From NCBI RefSeq assembly GCF_000426445.1, contig NZ_AUFJ01000010.1, positions 558,001-622,000 of the forward strand: a DNA stretch of 64,000 bases, given 5' to 3'. This document shows, in pieces, positions 18,588 to 26,518 of this stretch. A program made the position numbers and the translations under genes. Numbering within the stretch: position 1 is the first letter of the stretch; each line of letters begins with the position of its first letter. The notes under the pieces are model-generated. The model had not been told where the DNA came from. It worked only from the letters and a program-made list of their open reading frames with translations, and searched no databases. This DNA comes from Brevibacterium album DSM 18261 (GTDB taxonomy: Bacteria; Actinomycetota; Actinomycetes; Actinomycetales; Brevibacteriaceae).

Positions 18588-20678
18588 TCAGAGCCGTCGC
18601 CTCCGCGCCGCCACGACGGCTGCCGCACCCAGTCCTGCAAGCGCGAGGCCGAGTGCAGCGAGCCCCGCAATCTGCGTGCCCGTGCGCGGCAGACGGGAAT
18701 CCCCGTCCTCGTCGCCGCGACCGTCGCCGCCGTCCTCACCGGGCTGTCCGCCGGGCTCGTCGGTGGGCTGCCCGTCAGGCTGATCGGTGGGCCGTTCCGA
18801 GGGCCCCTCGGTGGGCGCGTCGGTGGGATCGCCGGTGGGGTCGCCACCCGGATCGGTGGGCTCACCGCTGGGGCCCTCGTCATCCCGGTCGATCGACTCC
18901 GAAGTCAGCACCCAGCTCTCCCGGAAGAAGTCAGCCGGGTCGATGACCTGGTTCTCCACCGTCCAGTCGATGAGGGCCTGGCGGATCTCGACCTGCTCGT
19001 TGTAGACCTCTTCGAGGTCCGCGACCGGGTAGCCGCTGCCGCCGGACTGGCGGTAGTTGTTGATCGCGAGGACGAACTCGTCATCGTCTGCGACCTGCGC
19101 ACCGTCGTCCATGCGCAGGTTCTCGATCCGCTCACCCACCGGCTTGGAGATGTTGACGTCGTAGCTCACACCGGTGATCGCATCGTAGGTGTAGTCGGGC
19201 CGGTCGCGGCCCTCCTCCGGGTCGTAGGCGTTGCTCACCTCGGCCGGATCGAAGTCCTCGCCCTCGGACACCTGGTCGTAGAAGCTCCCGGCCCGCTCCA
19301 GGTATTCCTTGAGCTGCGCGCCGTCGATCGTCACCCCGGCCAGGGTGTTGTCGTAGATGTAGAAGCCGCCCAGATCGGCCACGCTCACATCGCCGGCGTT
19401 GAACACCGCGTCGCGGCTGAAGGGCGAGGTCTGTGCGAGCACGGGCAGGTCCTCGTACTCGGTGCCGGCGATCCCCTCACGGGTGCGCTCGGTCATCACC
19501 ATGCCCATGAAGTCGAGGATGGCGGTGTCCTCATAGCGGGAGGTGGCCCCGCTCATGGTCTCCGTGGCCGTGCCGACCTTCCGGTTGACGTAGTCGACGG
19601 TGGTCCGGTGGTGGTCCGCGATGGCCTCGACCATCTCGGGATCCTCCTCCATCTCGCCCTGCGTGTAGTGCGGGGTGACGCTGGGCGCGGCCTCCTCCCA
19701 GTCGACCTCGAAGCCCTCACCATCGGCGTCGGGGACGAGGCTGAGCTCCACCTCGTTGAGGGAGCGGCCCCAGTAGTAGGGCTGGGTGATGAGCGCCCGG
19801 GTGCCGTCCGTCTGTGTGACGACCTCCTCCGGCTCGTCCACGTGCGAGTGGCCGGCGACCACCACGTCGATGTCGGGGACCTGCTCCGCAAGCGTCCGTG
19901 AGACGTTCTCCTGCAGCTTCTCCGGATCCCAGGTCTGCTCCTTCGGATCCTTGCCGCTGTGGGACAGGGCGACGACGACATCGGCGCCCTGCTCCTTGAG
20001 CTGCGGCGCGTACTCCTGCGCCGTCGCCACGATGTCCGCGAACTCGACCCTCCCGTCCAGGTGCCTGCTGTCCCAGACGCGCGAGCCCGGGGTGGTGAGG
20101 CCGATGACGCCCACCCGGACCGTCTCGCCATTCACCTCGCGCTCGATCATGGCGGTGGGGTCGCGGAGGGGCTCACCGGAGCCCGCCACCCGTGCATTGG
20201 CCACGAGGACGGGGAAGTCCACCTGGCCCGCGTAGGTGTCGAGCATGTCGAGGCCGTAGTTGAATTCGTGGTTGCCCACCACCTGGGCGTCATAGCCCAT
20301 GAGGGAGTTGGCCACCGCCATCGGATGCTGGGCACCGGTCTCCGTCACAGGTTCCGTGGAGGAGTAGTAGGAGGTCAGCGGGTTGCCCTGGATGGAGTCC
20401 CCGTTGTCGAAGAGGAGGACGGAGTCCTCGCCCTTCTCGCTGCGGACCTGGTCGACGAGAGTCTTCGCCCGGGCCAGGCCCAGCTCCTCGCCGGCGGGAT
20501 AGGGGCCGTTCGTGAAGTAGTCCCAGTTGAGGACGTGCCCGTGGATATCGGTGGTGGCGAGGAGGGACAGGGAGACCGGCTCGGCCGGCGCGGGTGCAGG
20601 CAGGGCCGCCGCCGAGGTGGCAGGCAGACCCACGAGCACGGCAGCCGCCAGCGCGGCGGGAATACGCAGATATGGCAT
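18588..20678 (-). CDS. Cell-wall-anchored 5'-nucleotidase/cyclic phosphodiesterase
   Basis: This secreted metallophosphoesterase removes phosphate from extracellular nucleotides (and possibly 2',3'-cyclic nucleotides or UDP-sugars). Order of parts: signal peptide (about residues 1-30), calcineurin-like domain with TTDIHGH, DNGDSIQGN, GNHEFNYG and GHSHVD metal motifs, a 5'-nucleotidase C-terminal substrate domain, then a Pro/Thr/Asp-rich wall-spanning segment. The end is a sortase signal LPRTG with hydrophobic helix and RRRR tail. The ATG at 20678 is chosen for the best signal peptide; a GTG at 20708 would add ten residues, and neither has a clear Shine-Dalgarno. It makes nucleosides outside the cell, which fits the CNT/PNP operon at 3.6-7.9 kb. 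Confidence 0.93.
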   Translation of the reverse strand: MPYLRIPAALAAAVLVGLPATSAAALPAPAPAEPVSLSLLATTDIHGHVLNWDYFTNGPYPAGEELGLARAKTLVDQVRSEKGEDSVLLFDNGDSIQGNPLTSYYSSTEPVTETGAQHPMAVANSLMGYDAQVVGNHEFNYGLDMLDTYAGQVDFPVLVANARVAGSGEPLRDPTAMIEREVNGETVRVGVIGLTTPGSRVWDSRHLDGRVEFADIVATAQEYAPQLKEQGADVVVALSHSGKDPKEQTWDPEKLQENVSRTLAEQVPDIDVVVAGHSHVDEPEEVVTQTDGTRALITQPYYWGRSLNEVELSLVPDADGEGFEVDWEEAAPSVTPHYTQGEMEEDPEMVEAIADHHRTTVDYVNRKVGTATETMSGATSRYEDTAILDFMGMVMTERTREGIAGTEYEDLPVLAQTSPFSRDAVFNAGDVSVADLGGFYIYDNTLAGVTIDGAQLKEYLERAGSFYDQVSEGEDFDPAEVSNAYDPEEGRDRPDYTYDAITGVSYDVNISKPVGERIENLRMDDGAQVADDDEFVLAINNYRQSGGSGYPVADLEEVYNEQVEIRQALIDWTVENQVIDPADFFRESWVLTSESIDRDDEGPSGEPTDPGGDPTGDPTDAPTEGPSERPTDQPDGQPTDEPGGQPGEDGGDGRGDEDGDSRLPRTGTQIAGLAALGLALAGLGAAAVVAARRRRL

Positions 20679-20842
20679 ACAGGTCACTGTAAGACAACGC
20701 ACAGACACAGCGGAATCCGCTGAGCATCGCGGGAGCGGACGCGAGGTGAATGGCGGGCCTTCGCACCTATGTCTCAGCTTTCCGGCACCGGCACTGAGAC
20801 CCAGGCATGGCTTTCCCTTTCGCTCCTCCGTAGATTGAGCGC

Positions 20843-21307
20843 ATGCCGCAGCTCTGGGATCTCATCCGTGCGGGGTTCAATGCGAACAGGCACAACGACC
20901 GCAGTCTCGCTCCGCACCTGGGCCCCACCCCGGCCGCGACGCTGGAGCGGTTCCGGAACTCGGTGTCGAACACCATCGCGCCCACCAAGGACTATGCGGC
21001 CTTCCTCGGAGAGGTCGTGGTGCACGGCCAGGACATCGCACGTCCGCTGGGGATCGAGCTCGAACCCGCGCCCGGGGCGGTCGAAGAGGTCGCACGGTTC
21101 TTCACCACGAAGGACTTCGCCGTGAACAGCCGGACACTGGTGAAGGGCCTCTCGATCGAGGCCGAGGACACCGGTTTCCGCAGCGGCACGGGGCCGGCGG
21201 TCAGGGGCACGCTGCTGGACCTGGTGACGGCCATGGCCGGCCGTCCCGGGGCCGCCGCGGCGCTTCACGGCGAGGGAGCGGAGGAGCTCCGGCGCAGGCT
21301 TGCGTGA
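20843..21307 (+). pseudogene. N-truncated mycothiol-dependent maleylpyruvate-isomerase-like fragment
   Basis: The 154 residues match the middle and C-terminal parts of the actinobacterial maleylpyruvate isomerase family (DinB-like fold, mycothiol dependent). AGFNANRHN, a VVVHGQDIARPLGI motif and a C-terminal RGTLLDLVTAMAGRPGA segment are all recognisable. The family's first ~70 residues, with the CxGWTVRDVxAH region that carries a metal-binding histidine, are missing, and no frame upstream restores them. The fragment is thus probably non-functional. It lies beside 437 bp of apparently empty DNA and a toxin-antitoxin pair, which suggests local deletion or rearrangement. Confidence 0.7.
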
Positions 21308-21744
21308 GGGCGCCGCACGCCCAGAGCCAAAGAGGTCAGTTGTCCTGGGGCAGCACGCGACCGCGAGCCGGAGCACCTCGATCCGCTGCGGCTTGAACAG
21401 TGGATCGGCCTATGCGAACCCCTTGCCCAATCGCGGCAGGCATGACGCACCTCGATTCGCGCGACGGCGACAGGCACACGCGCACCTGCGATCCCTGCCT
21501 TCAGGCTGCTCGCCGATGGAGTCCGGCGAGAGGTCCGCACGGAGCCCATGACTGCTGTCGCATGCGACCTCATTCTCTTCCTGACTTGGCGACCCGCTGT
21601 TTCGAACGTACCGCGTGTCACATTCGTGAGGTCATCAGCACTGGCGTCGTCCTCCGGCTCCGATGACACTGACAGGACACCGCTCGTGCGGAGATGGATG
21701 CCCAGACCCCGGCCAGGCCGCTCCCACGTACGCTCTGTGCTCGC
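21308..21744. other. 437-bp stretch without a supported gene
   Basis: Open frames exist on both strands but none has a plausible start, domain or composition. The sequence looks slightly less GC-rich by eye and contains several ATG-rich, low-structure segments. It separates a truncated gene from a toxin-antitoxin module, consistent with decayed or inserted DNA. Confidence 0.55.
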
Positions 21745-22131
21745 CTATCGCGGCGCGACAGCGCGCAGACCCGCCGCCGTCACTGCAGCCGTGAGTTCGC
21801 GGTCGTACGTCACGAACTCGTCGGCACCGATCCGGAGCGCCGTGGCAAGATGGATCGCGTCGTTCGAGCGCAGGGGCGCGTGCGTCCCCGCCGCGAGCAG
21901 ATCACCGCGTGTGACATCGACCAGCGTGACACCGCCCAGCACAGCCGAGATCGCTTCGATCGTCACGACCTCCGGGCGGCGGCCTGCGGCGCAGTGCAGC
22001 TCTGTGTGCAGCAGCCACGAGGAGGCGACAACCGCATTCGCACTCGCCCACCACTCGCGAATCGCCCCCGTCTCCGCTTCGCGCATGATCAGCTTCATCA
22101 CCGCGGAGATATCGAGGTACGCCGTCGTCAC
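21745..22131 (-). CDS. PIN-domain toxin (VapC-like)
   Basis: This 128-residue predicted ribonuclease toxin has a PIN fold. The N-terminal AYLDISAVMKL supplies the first acidic residue, LHTELHCA the Glu, NDAIHLATAL the Asp, and FVTYDRELTAA the last acidic motif, so the catalytic set looks complete. The GTG at 22131 overlaps the antitoxin stop as GTGA; a second GTG at 22134 is also possible. The partner is a Phd/YefM-type antitoxin rather than a VapB ribbon-helix-helix protein, a combination that occurs in PIN-toxin modules. Whether it is active in this eroded region is unknown. Confidence 0.82.
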   Translation of the reverse strand: MTTAYLDISAVMKLIMREAETGAIREWWASANAVVASSWLLHTELHCAAGRRPEVVTIEAISAVLGGVTLVDVTRGDLLAAGTHAPLRSNDAIHLATALRIGADEFVTYDRELTAAVTAAGLRAVAPR

Positions 22132-22394
22132 CACTGTCCTCGCGCATCCTCGACGAGCTCACTCGACGACGCGGTCGAGGCACACGGCTCCACATCGAGG
22201 AGGTCCTCCCGCGGCGCGACGGGTGCGCGAGCCTCGCCACGGTCAATGAGGCCGTCCAGCACAGATCCGGTGACCGGCACGATCATCGCGGCGAGGCGGC
22301 CATTGTTGGTCACCTGCAGCGCTTCGCCGGCTTCCACCCGGCGCAGGATCTCGCCGCTGCGGTTCCGCATCTCCCGATGGCTGATCGTATCCAT
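22128..22394 (-). CDS. Phd/YefM-type antitoxin
   Basis: This 88-residue protein begins MDTISHREMRNRSGEILRRV and continues with EAGEALQVTNNGRLAAMIVPV, the DNA-binding and dimerising N-domain of Phd/YefM antitoxins. The acidic C-terminal part would wrap the toxin. The frame is open further upstream, but the conserved start is the ATG at 22394. A -10-like TACACT (22407-22402) lies just before it and would place transcription start at the ATG itself, giving a leaderless mRNA. It is the upstream gene of the pair and probably represses its own promoter with the toxin as co-repressor. Confidence 0.85.
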   Translation of the reverse strand: MDTISHREMRNRSGEILRRVEAGEALQVTNNGRLAAMIVPVTGSVLDGLIDRGEARAPVAPREDLLDVEPCASTASSSELVEDARGQW

Positions 22395-22410
22395 GTAGCA
22401 CAGTGTAGCA
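22394..22410 (-). promoter_or_regulatory. Promoter/operator of the Phd-PIN module
   Basis: On the minus strand two directly repeated TGCTACA units (22410-22404 and 22400-22394) are spaced 10 bp apart, one helical turn, and the -10 TACACT lies across the first. The second repeat ends at the start codon. Such repeats are a natural binding site for the antitoxin. Confidence 0.45.
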
Positions 22411-22544
22411 AGCTGTGGCGATCTGGTCCTCGGAGGCACGAAGACCGGCCTGTCATTCCAGGACCCAGCGCCATTAGGCGCTCTTCCCGGAAGTGCGGAT
22501 CCCTGCGCCCCTGCCGCGGCACTGATGGCCTCAGGGCCGGGCTC

Positions 22545-23570
22545 TCACCGCCAGCCCAGGGCCGGGGCCACCTCCGCGAGGATCGCCTCGATGACGTGGG
22601 CGTTGTAGTCCACGCCCAGCATGTTGGGCACCGTCAGGAGCAGTGTGTCCGCGGCGGCGATCGCCTCGTCCTCGCGCAGCTGTTCCACCAGAGCGTCGGG
22701 CTCGTCCGCATAGGATCGCCCGAACACCGCGCGGGTGTTCGCATCGAGCATGCCGAACTGGTCCTCCCGCTCCCCGCTGCCCAGGAAGTACCTGCGGTCG
22801 AGATCGTTCGTGATCGCGAAGATCGACCGGGACACCGAGACACGCGGCTCGAAGCCGTGGTCATGTTCCGCCCACTCCGCGCGGAACGCCTCGATCTGCT
22901 TCCGCTGCTGCACGTGGAAGGGCTCGCCGGACTCATCGTCCTTGAGCGTCGAGGACATGAGATTCATGCCCGTCCCCGCAGCCCATCGGGCCGTCGCATC
23001 GGAACCGGCTCCCCACCAGATCCGCTCACGCAGCCCCTCGGAGTGCGGTTCCAGGCGCAGGAGCCCGGGAGGGTTCGGGAACATCGGACGCGGGTTCGGC
23101 TGCGCGAAGCCCTCGCCCCGCAGCAGCTCCAGCGCGATCTCGGTGTGTCTGCGGGCCATGTCCGCATCGCTCTCACCCTCGGCAGGGACGAAGCCGAAGT
23201 GGCGCCAGCCGTCGATCACCTGCTCGGGCGAGCCGCGCGAGATGCCGAGCTGCAGCCTGCCGCCGGAGATCAGGTCCGCCGCACCGGCGTCCTCGGCGAA
23301 CGCGAAGGGATTCGAATAGCGCATGTCGATGACGCCCGTGCCGATCTCGATCCGGCTCGTCCGCGCGCCGACCGCCGCCAGGAGCGGGAACGGCGCGCCC
23401 AGCTGCCGCGCGAAGTGATGGACGCGGAAGTAGGCCCCGTCCGCGCCGAGCTCCTCCGCCGCCACCGCGAGGTCGATGCTCTGCAGCAGCGTGTCCGCCG
23501 CCGTCTGCGCGTGGGAGGTGGGATGCGGGGCCCAATGGCCGAAGGACAGGAATCCGATCTTCTTGCTCAC
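22545..23570 (-). CDS. LLM-class flavin-dependent oxidoreductase
   Basis: A luciferase-like monooxygenase of about 341 residues, using reduced flavin (FMN or F420) to oxidise an unknown small substrate. Typical pieces are IGFLSFGHW at the start, EELGADGAYFRVHHFARQLG (TIM-barrel helix with conserved His), RIEIGTGVIDMRYSNPFAFAED and GRLQLGISRGSPE. The GTG at 23570 gives the conserved VSKKIGF start; a GTG six codons earlier (23588) is possible. Single gene; upstream in the same direction is a sugar porter, 143 bp away, without clear functional relation. Confidence 0.88.
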   Translation of the reverse strand: MSKKIGFLSFGHWAPHPTSHAQTAADTLLQSIDLAVAAEELGADGAYFRVHHFARQLGAPFPLLAAVGARTSRIEIGTGVIDMRYSNPFAFAEDAGAADLISGGRLQLGISRGSPEQVIDGWRHFGFVPAEGESDADMARRHTEIALELLRGEGFAQPNPRPMFPNPPGLLRLEPHSEGLRERIWWGAGSDATARWAAGTGMNLMSSTLKDDESGEPFHVQQRKQIEAFRAEWAEHDHGFEPRVSVSRSIFAITNDLDRRYFLGSGEREDQFGMLDANTRAVFGRSYADEPDALVEQLREDEAIAAADTLLLTVPNMLGVDYNAHVIEAILAEVAPALGWR

Positions 23571-23713
23571 CTCACGCACAACCCGCACGTGCGGAGGCCT
23601 ATTCCCTCACGTGGGGTGCGGCGCTGGGCCGCATGCACGTCTCAGAGGCGCGCGAACAGCAGCGCGACAGTCACAGTCACCTTCGCATACCGCCGCCTCG
23701 CGCCTCGGCGGCC

Positions 23714-25141
23714 TCATTCCATGTCCTCGAGCTCCCGACCGGCGGTCTCCTTCACCCATCTGAGGACGAAGACGAAGGAGGCGAAGGCTGCGAGGGTGTA
23801 GAACCCGTAGGCGAACCACAGGCCCACATCCGCCATCGCGGGGAAGGAGGTGGAGATGAGGAAGTTCGCCAGCCACTGGGCGGCAGCGGCGACGCCGAGC
23901 GCGATCGCGCGGATCTGGTTGTTGAACATCTCACCCAGCAGCACCCAGACGCCCGGGCCCCAGCTCATGCCGAAGAAGACGACGAAGGCGTTGGCGGCGA
24001 TGAGGGCGGTGGTGTCCCAGCCGGGCAGCAGCGCCACGGTGTCCGTGACGGCGGCATCGCGGCCCAGCGAGAAGGCCAGAGTCATGAGGCCCAGGGACAC
24101 CGTCATGCCGGCGGAGCCGATCGTGAGCAGCAGCCGACGGCCGATCCGGTCGATGAGCGCGATCGCCAGCAGCGTCACGACGATGTTCGTCACGGAGGTG
24201 ATGACGGAGATCGTGAGCGCATCCGATTCGTCGAAGCCCACGGACTTCCACAGCGTCGTGGAGTAGTAGAAGATCACGTTGATGCCCACGAACTGCTGGA
24301 ACACGCTGAGCACGATGCCCACCCAGACGATCGGCAGGAGGCCGGTGCGCTTGGGATTGAGGATGTCGGAGAAGCGCGGGGTGCGCTCCGTGACGACCGT
24401 GCGGCGGATCTCCTGGATTCGCAGCGCCACGCCGTCGACGTAGATCTCCGAGAGCACCTTGCCGGCCTCGGCCTCGCGGCCCTGCTGGACCAGGTAGCGC
24501 GGCGACTCCGGGATGGTGAGCGCCAGGACGCCGTAGACCACCGCGGGCACCACCTCCATGATGAACATCCAGCGCCAGGCGGAGAGCCCGAACCAGAGCT
24601 CCTCCGAGGCGCCGCCGGCCGCAGCCGCGAGTGCGGCGTCGCTGAGGAGGGCGGCGAAGATGCCGACGACGATCGCGAGCTGCTGGAGCGAGCCGAGGCG
24701 GCCGCGGACGGAGGCCGGTGCGATCTCCGCGATGTACGCCGGGGCGATGACCGAGGCCGCGCCGACGCCCAGACCTCCGATCACGCGCCAGATGATCATG
24801 TCCGTGGGGCCGAAGGCCAGGCCCGAGCCCACCGCGGAGAGCGTGAACAGCACGGCCGCGATGACCATGACGCGCACGCGGCCGTACTTCGCTGAGACGC
24901 GCCCGGCCAGTGCGGCACCAGCCATGCAGCCGAGCAGCGCGGACGAGACCATGAAGCCCGTCAGCAGGGCCGGGGTCTCCCATGCGCTCTCCATCGCGTC
25001 CACGGCCCCGTTGATGACGGCGGTGTCGAAGCCGAAGAGGAACCCGCCGAGAGCCGCGACGACGGCGAGCTGGACGACCCGCCCGAAGACGTAGGACTCG
25101 GCGCTCCGAGGCGCTGCACCGCTGTGTGCTGTGGCGTTCAT
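23714..25141 (-). CDS. Sugar porter of the major facilitator superfamily
   Basis: A 12-helix, 475-residue proton-coupled sugar symporter. The sugar-porter signatures are all present: GFLFGFDTAVINGA in helix 1, GRVSAKYGRVRV (loop 2-3), PESPRYLV after helix 6, QQFVGINVIFYYS in helix 7, and DRIGRRLLL in loop 8-9. These define relatives of XylE/GalP/IolT; the sugar or polyol is not identifiable. The start ATG at 25141 has no Shine-Dalgarno but TGC-TAGACA lies 6 bp before it, another possible leaderless start. It is followed 143 bp downstream by the LLM oxidoreductase gene. Confidence 0.92.
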   Translation of the reverse strand: MNATAHSGAAPRSAESYVFGRVVQLAVVAALGGFLFGFDTAVINGAVDAMESAWETPALLTGFMVSSALLGCMAGAALAGRVSAKYGRVRVMVIAAVLFTLSAVGSGLAFGPTDMIIWRVIGGLGVGAASVIAPAYIAEIAPASVRGRLGSLQQLAIVVGIFAALLSDAALAAAAGGASEELWFGLSAWRWMFIMEVVPAVVYGVLALTIPESPRYLVQQGREAEAGKVLSEIYVDGVALRIQEIRRTVVTERTPRFSDILNPKRTGLLPIVWVGIVLSVFQQFVGINVIFYYSTTLWKSVGFDESDALTISVITSVTNIVVTLLAIALIDRIGRRLLLTIGSAGMTVSLGLMTLAFSLGRDAAVTDTVALLPGWDTTALIAANAFVVFFGMSWGPGVWVLLGEMFNNQIRAIALGVAAAAQWLANFLISTSFPAMADVGLWFAYGFYTLAAFASFVFVLRWVKETAGRELEDME

Positions 25142-25226
25142 GGGAAATGTCTAGCAGATCACCGGGCACCTGCGGCGGAGGCACCACGGCGGGATGCTCT
25201 GCGAGCGGTTCTGTGGGCGGCGCACG

Positions 25227-25290
25227 GTCGGGGAGGTTTGTACAGTGCAGGCACCCTGCCTCATGCCTGCACCGTACAGACCTCCCCGAC
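25227..25290. repeat. Dispersed palindrome, family B copy 1
   Basis: Two 27-nt arms (25227-25253 and 25264-25290) pair at 25 of 27 positions; each contains GGGGAGGT/ACCTCCCC and TGTAC/GTACA. It lies downstream of the LytTR regulator gene. A related, more decayed copy lies upstream of the same gene at 26428-26491. Confidence 0.8.
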
Positions 25291-25314
25291 GCCGCGCGCT
25301 GAGCGGCCCGGAAG

Positions 25315-26382
25315 TCAGGAGGCCAGCCCCAGCCTGCGGCGCAGCTCCCGCGAGTGGCGGCGTGAGACCTCGACCCGGCTGCGCTCCCGGTCATTCATCA
25401 CGAGGACCAGACCGCCGCGGAAGCCCGAGACCAGCTCCCGCACACAGCGCAGATTGACGAGGTACGAACGGTGCGCCCGGAAGAAGTGTCCCTGCAGCCG
25501 GCGCTCGAGCTCGCTGAGCGAATAGGACACGAGCACCTGGTCGTCCACGAGCTTGAGCGCGGAGTAGCCGCGCGCAGCGGCCACATAGACGATGTCGTCG
25601 CCGTCTACGAGCACAGTCCGCCCGCCGCGCTGCACGGGGATGCGGACGAATCCGGCCGTGCCCTCGTCTGCCGCCCGCGCTCGACTGTGCCCACTCGGCT
25701 CCTCCTGCCCGGCACCGCCCGGCCCCAGTCCTCCCGCTGTTCCCGCAGGCGTCCGTGCACCCGCTGTGCCGACCGCACCCGAGGCTCCCTCCGCTTCCAG
25801 CGCACCCTCGGCCCCGGCAGATCCGGTCCCTGCGGATCCGGTCCCCGAGCCGCCGACCGCGGCGGCGGGTCCGACCTCCGCGGCGAATCCGGTCTCGGCG
25901 GCGAATCCGGCAGCTGTACGGAGGTCCGCTGCTCCCCCACGGGGATCGGACGCTCCTGCACGGGAATCCGCCCCTGTCCCGAGCGCCCGCTCCACGGCCC
26001 GGCGCAGCCGCTCCGGGTCGAAGGGCTTGACGAGGTAATCCGCAGCTGCGAGGTCGAAGGCGTCGACCGCGTGTTCGGAATAGGCGGTGGTGAAGACGAT
26101 CTGAGGCCGCCGCGGCAGCTCCCCCAGACGGCGTGCGACTTCGAGTCCCGTGAGCCCGGGCATGCGGATGTCGAGGAACACGAGGTCGTAGTCGAGCGAT
26201 GTCAGAAGCACGAGGGCCTCCTCGCCGTTGGTCGCCTCGCCCACCACCTGCACGAGCGGCGCCCCGCCCGTGTCCGAGGCGCCGGACCCGAGCTCCTGCA
26301 GCAGGTGACGCAGCTCCTCACGCGCGGGAGCCTCGTCGTCGACGATGAGGGCACGCGGGAGCGCCTGTGCTGTCCGGTTCAT
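25315..26382 (-). CDS. LytTR-type response regulator with long Gly/Ala linker
   Basis: This 355-residue DNA-binding response regulator has a receiver domain at residues 9-135 (acidic DDE pocket, phospho-acceptor Asp71 in FLDIRMPG). A LytTR DNA-binding domain occupies about 250-350 (VYVAAARGYSALKL, LERRLQGHFFRAHRSYLVNL, ERSRVEVSRRHSRELRRRL). Between them lies an unusual ~110-residue Ala/Gly-rich linker; ordinary members have about 240 residues in total. The cognate sensor is the LytS-like kinase encoded 136 bp upstream on the same strand, itself in an operon with a solute:sodium symporter. The two palindromic repeats of family B flank the gene on both sides. Confidence 0.92.
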   Translation of the reverse strand: MNRTAQALPRALIVDDEAPAREELRHLLQELGSGASDTGGAPLVQVVGEATNGEEALVLLTSLDYDLVFLDIRMPGLTGLEVARRLGELPRRPQIVFTTAYSEHAVDAFDLAAADYLVKPFDPERLRRAVERALGTGADSRAGASDPRGGAADLRTAAGFAAETGFAAEVGPAAAVGGSGTGSAGTGSAGAEGALEAEGASGAVGTAGARTPAGTAGGLGPGGAGQEEPSGHSRARAADEGTAGFVRIPVQRGGRTVLVDGDDIVYVAAARGYSALKLVDDQVLVSYSLSELERRLQGHFFRAHRSYLVNLRCVRELVSGFRGGLVLVMNDRERSRVEVSRRHSRELRRRLGLAS

Positions 26383-26427
26383 CCCTTCAGTCTACGAGCG
26401 TCGCGCGGCCGGGGGTTCAATCGCACG

Positions 26428-26491
26428 GCCTGGGAGCTTCCTACGGTGCGGACACCCTGCCACCTGCCTGGACCGTACAAACCTCCCCGAT
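26428..26491. repeat. Dispersed palindrome, family B copy 2
   Basis: This copy is recognisable from its right half, which shares CACCCTGCC and ACCGTACA-ACCTCCCCGA with copy 1. The left arm has drifted, so only about 17 of 24 positions still pair. It lies in the 136-bp gap between the sensor kinase and response regulator genes. Confidence 0.65.
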
Positions 26492-26518
26492 GCCGGGGAG
26501 CGGAGGGGCGCGGGACGC

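Noticed and set aside
17211..19901. An 896-residue frame antisense to the lipid kinase, azoR and nucleotidase genes
   Set aside because: It spans several real genes and their gaps with no conserved sequence; it is a shadow frame.
21265..21669. A 134-residue frame on the minus strand in the empty stretch near 21.5 kb
   Set aside because: Its C-terminal part is antisense to the truncated enzyme gene, composition is Ser/Arg-rich, and there is no ribosome site or domain.
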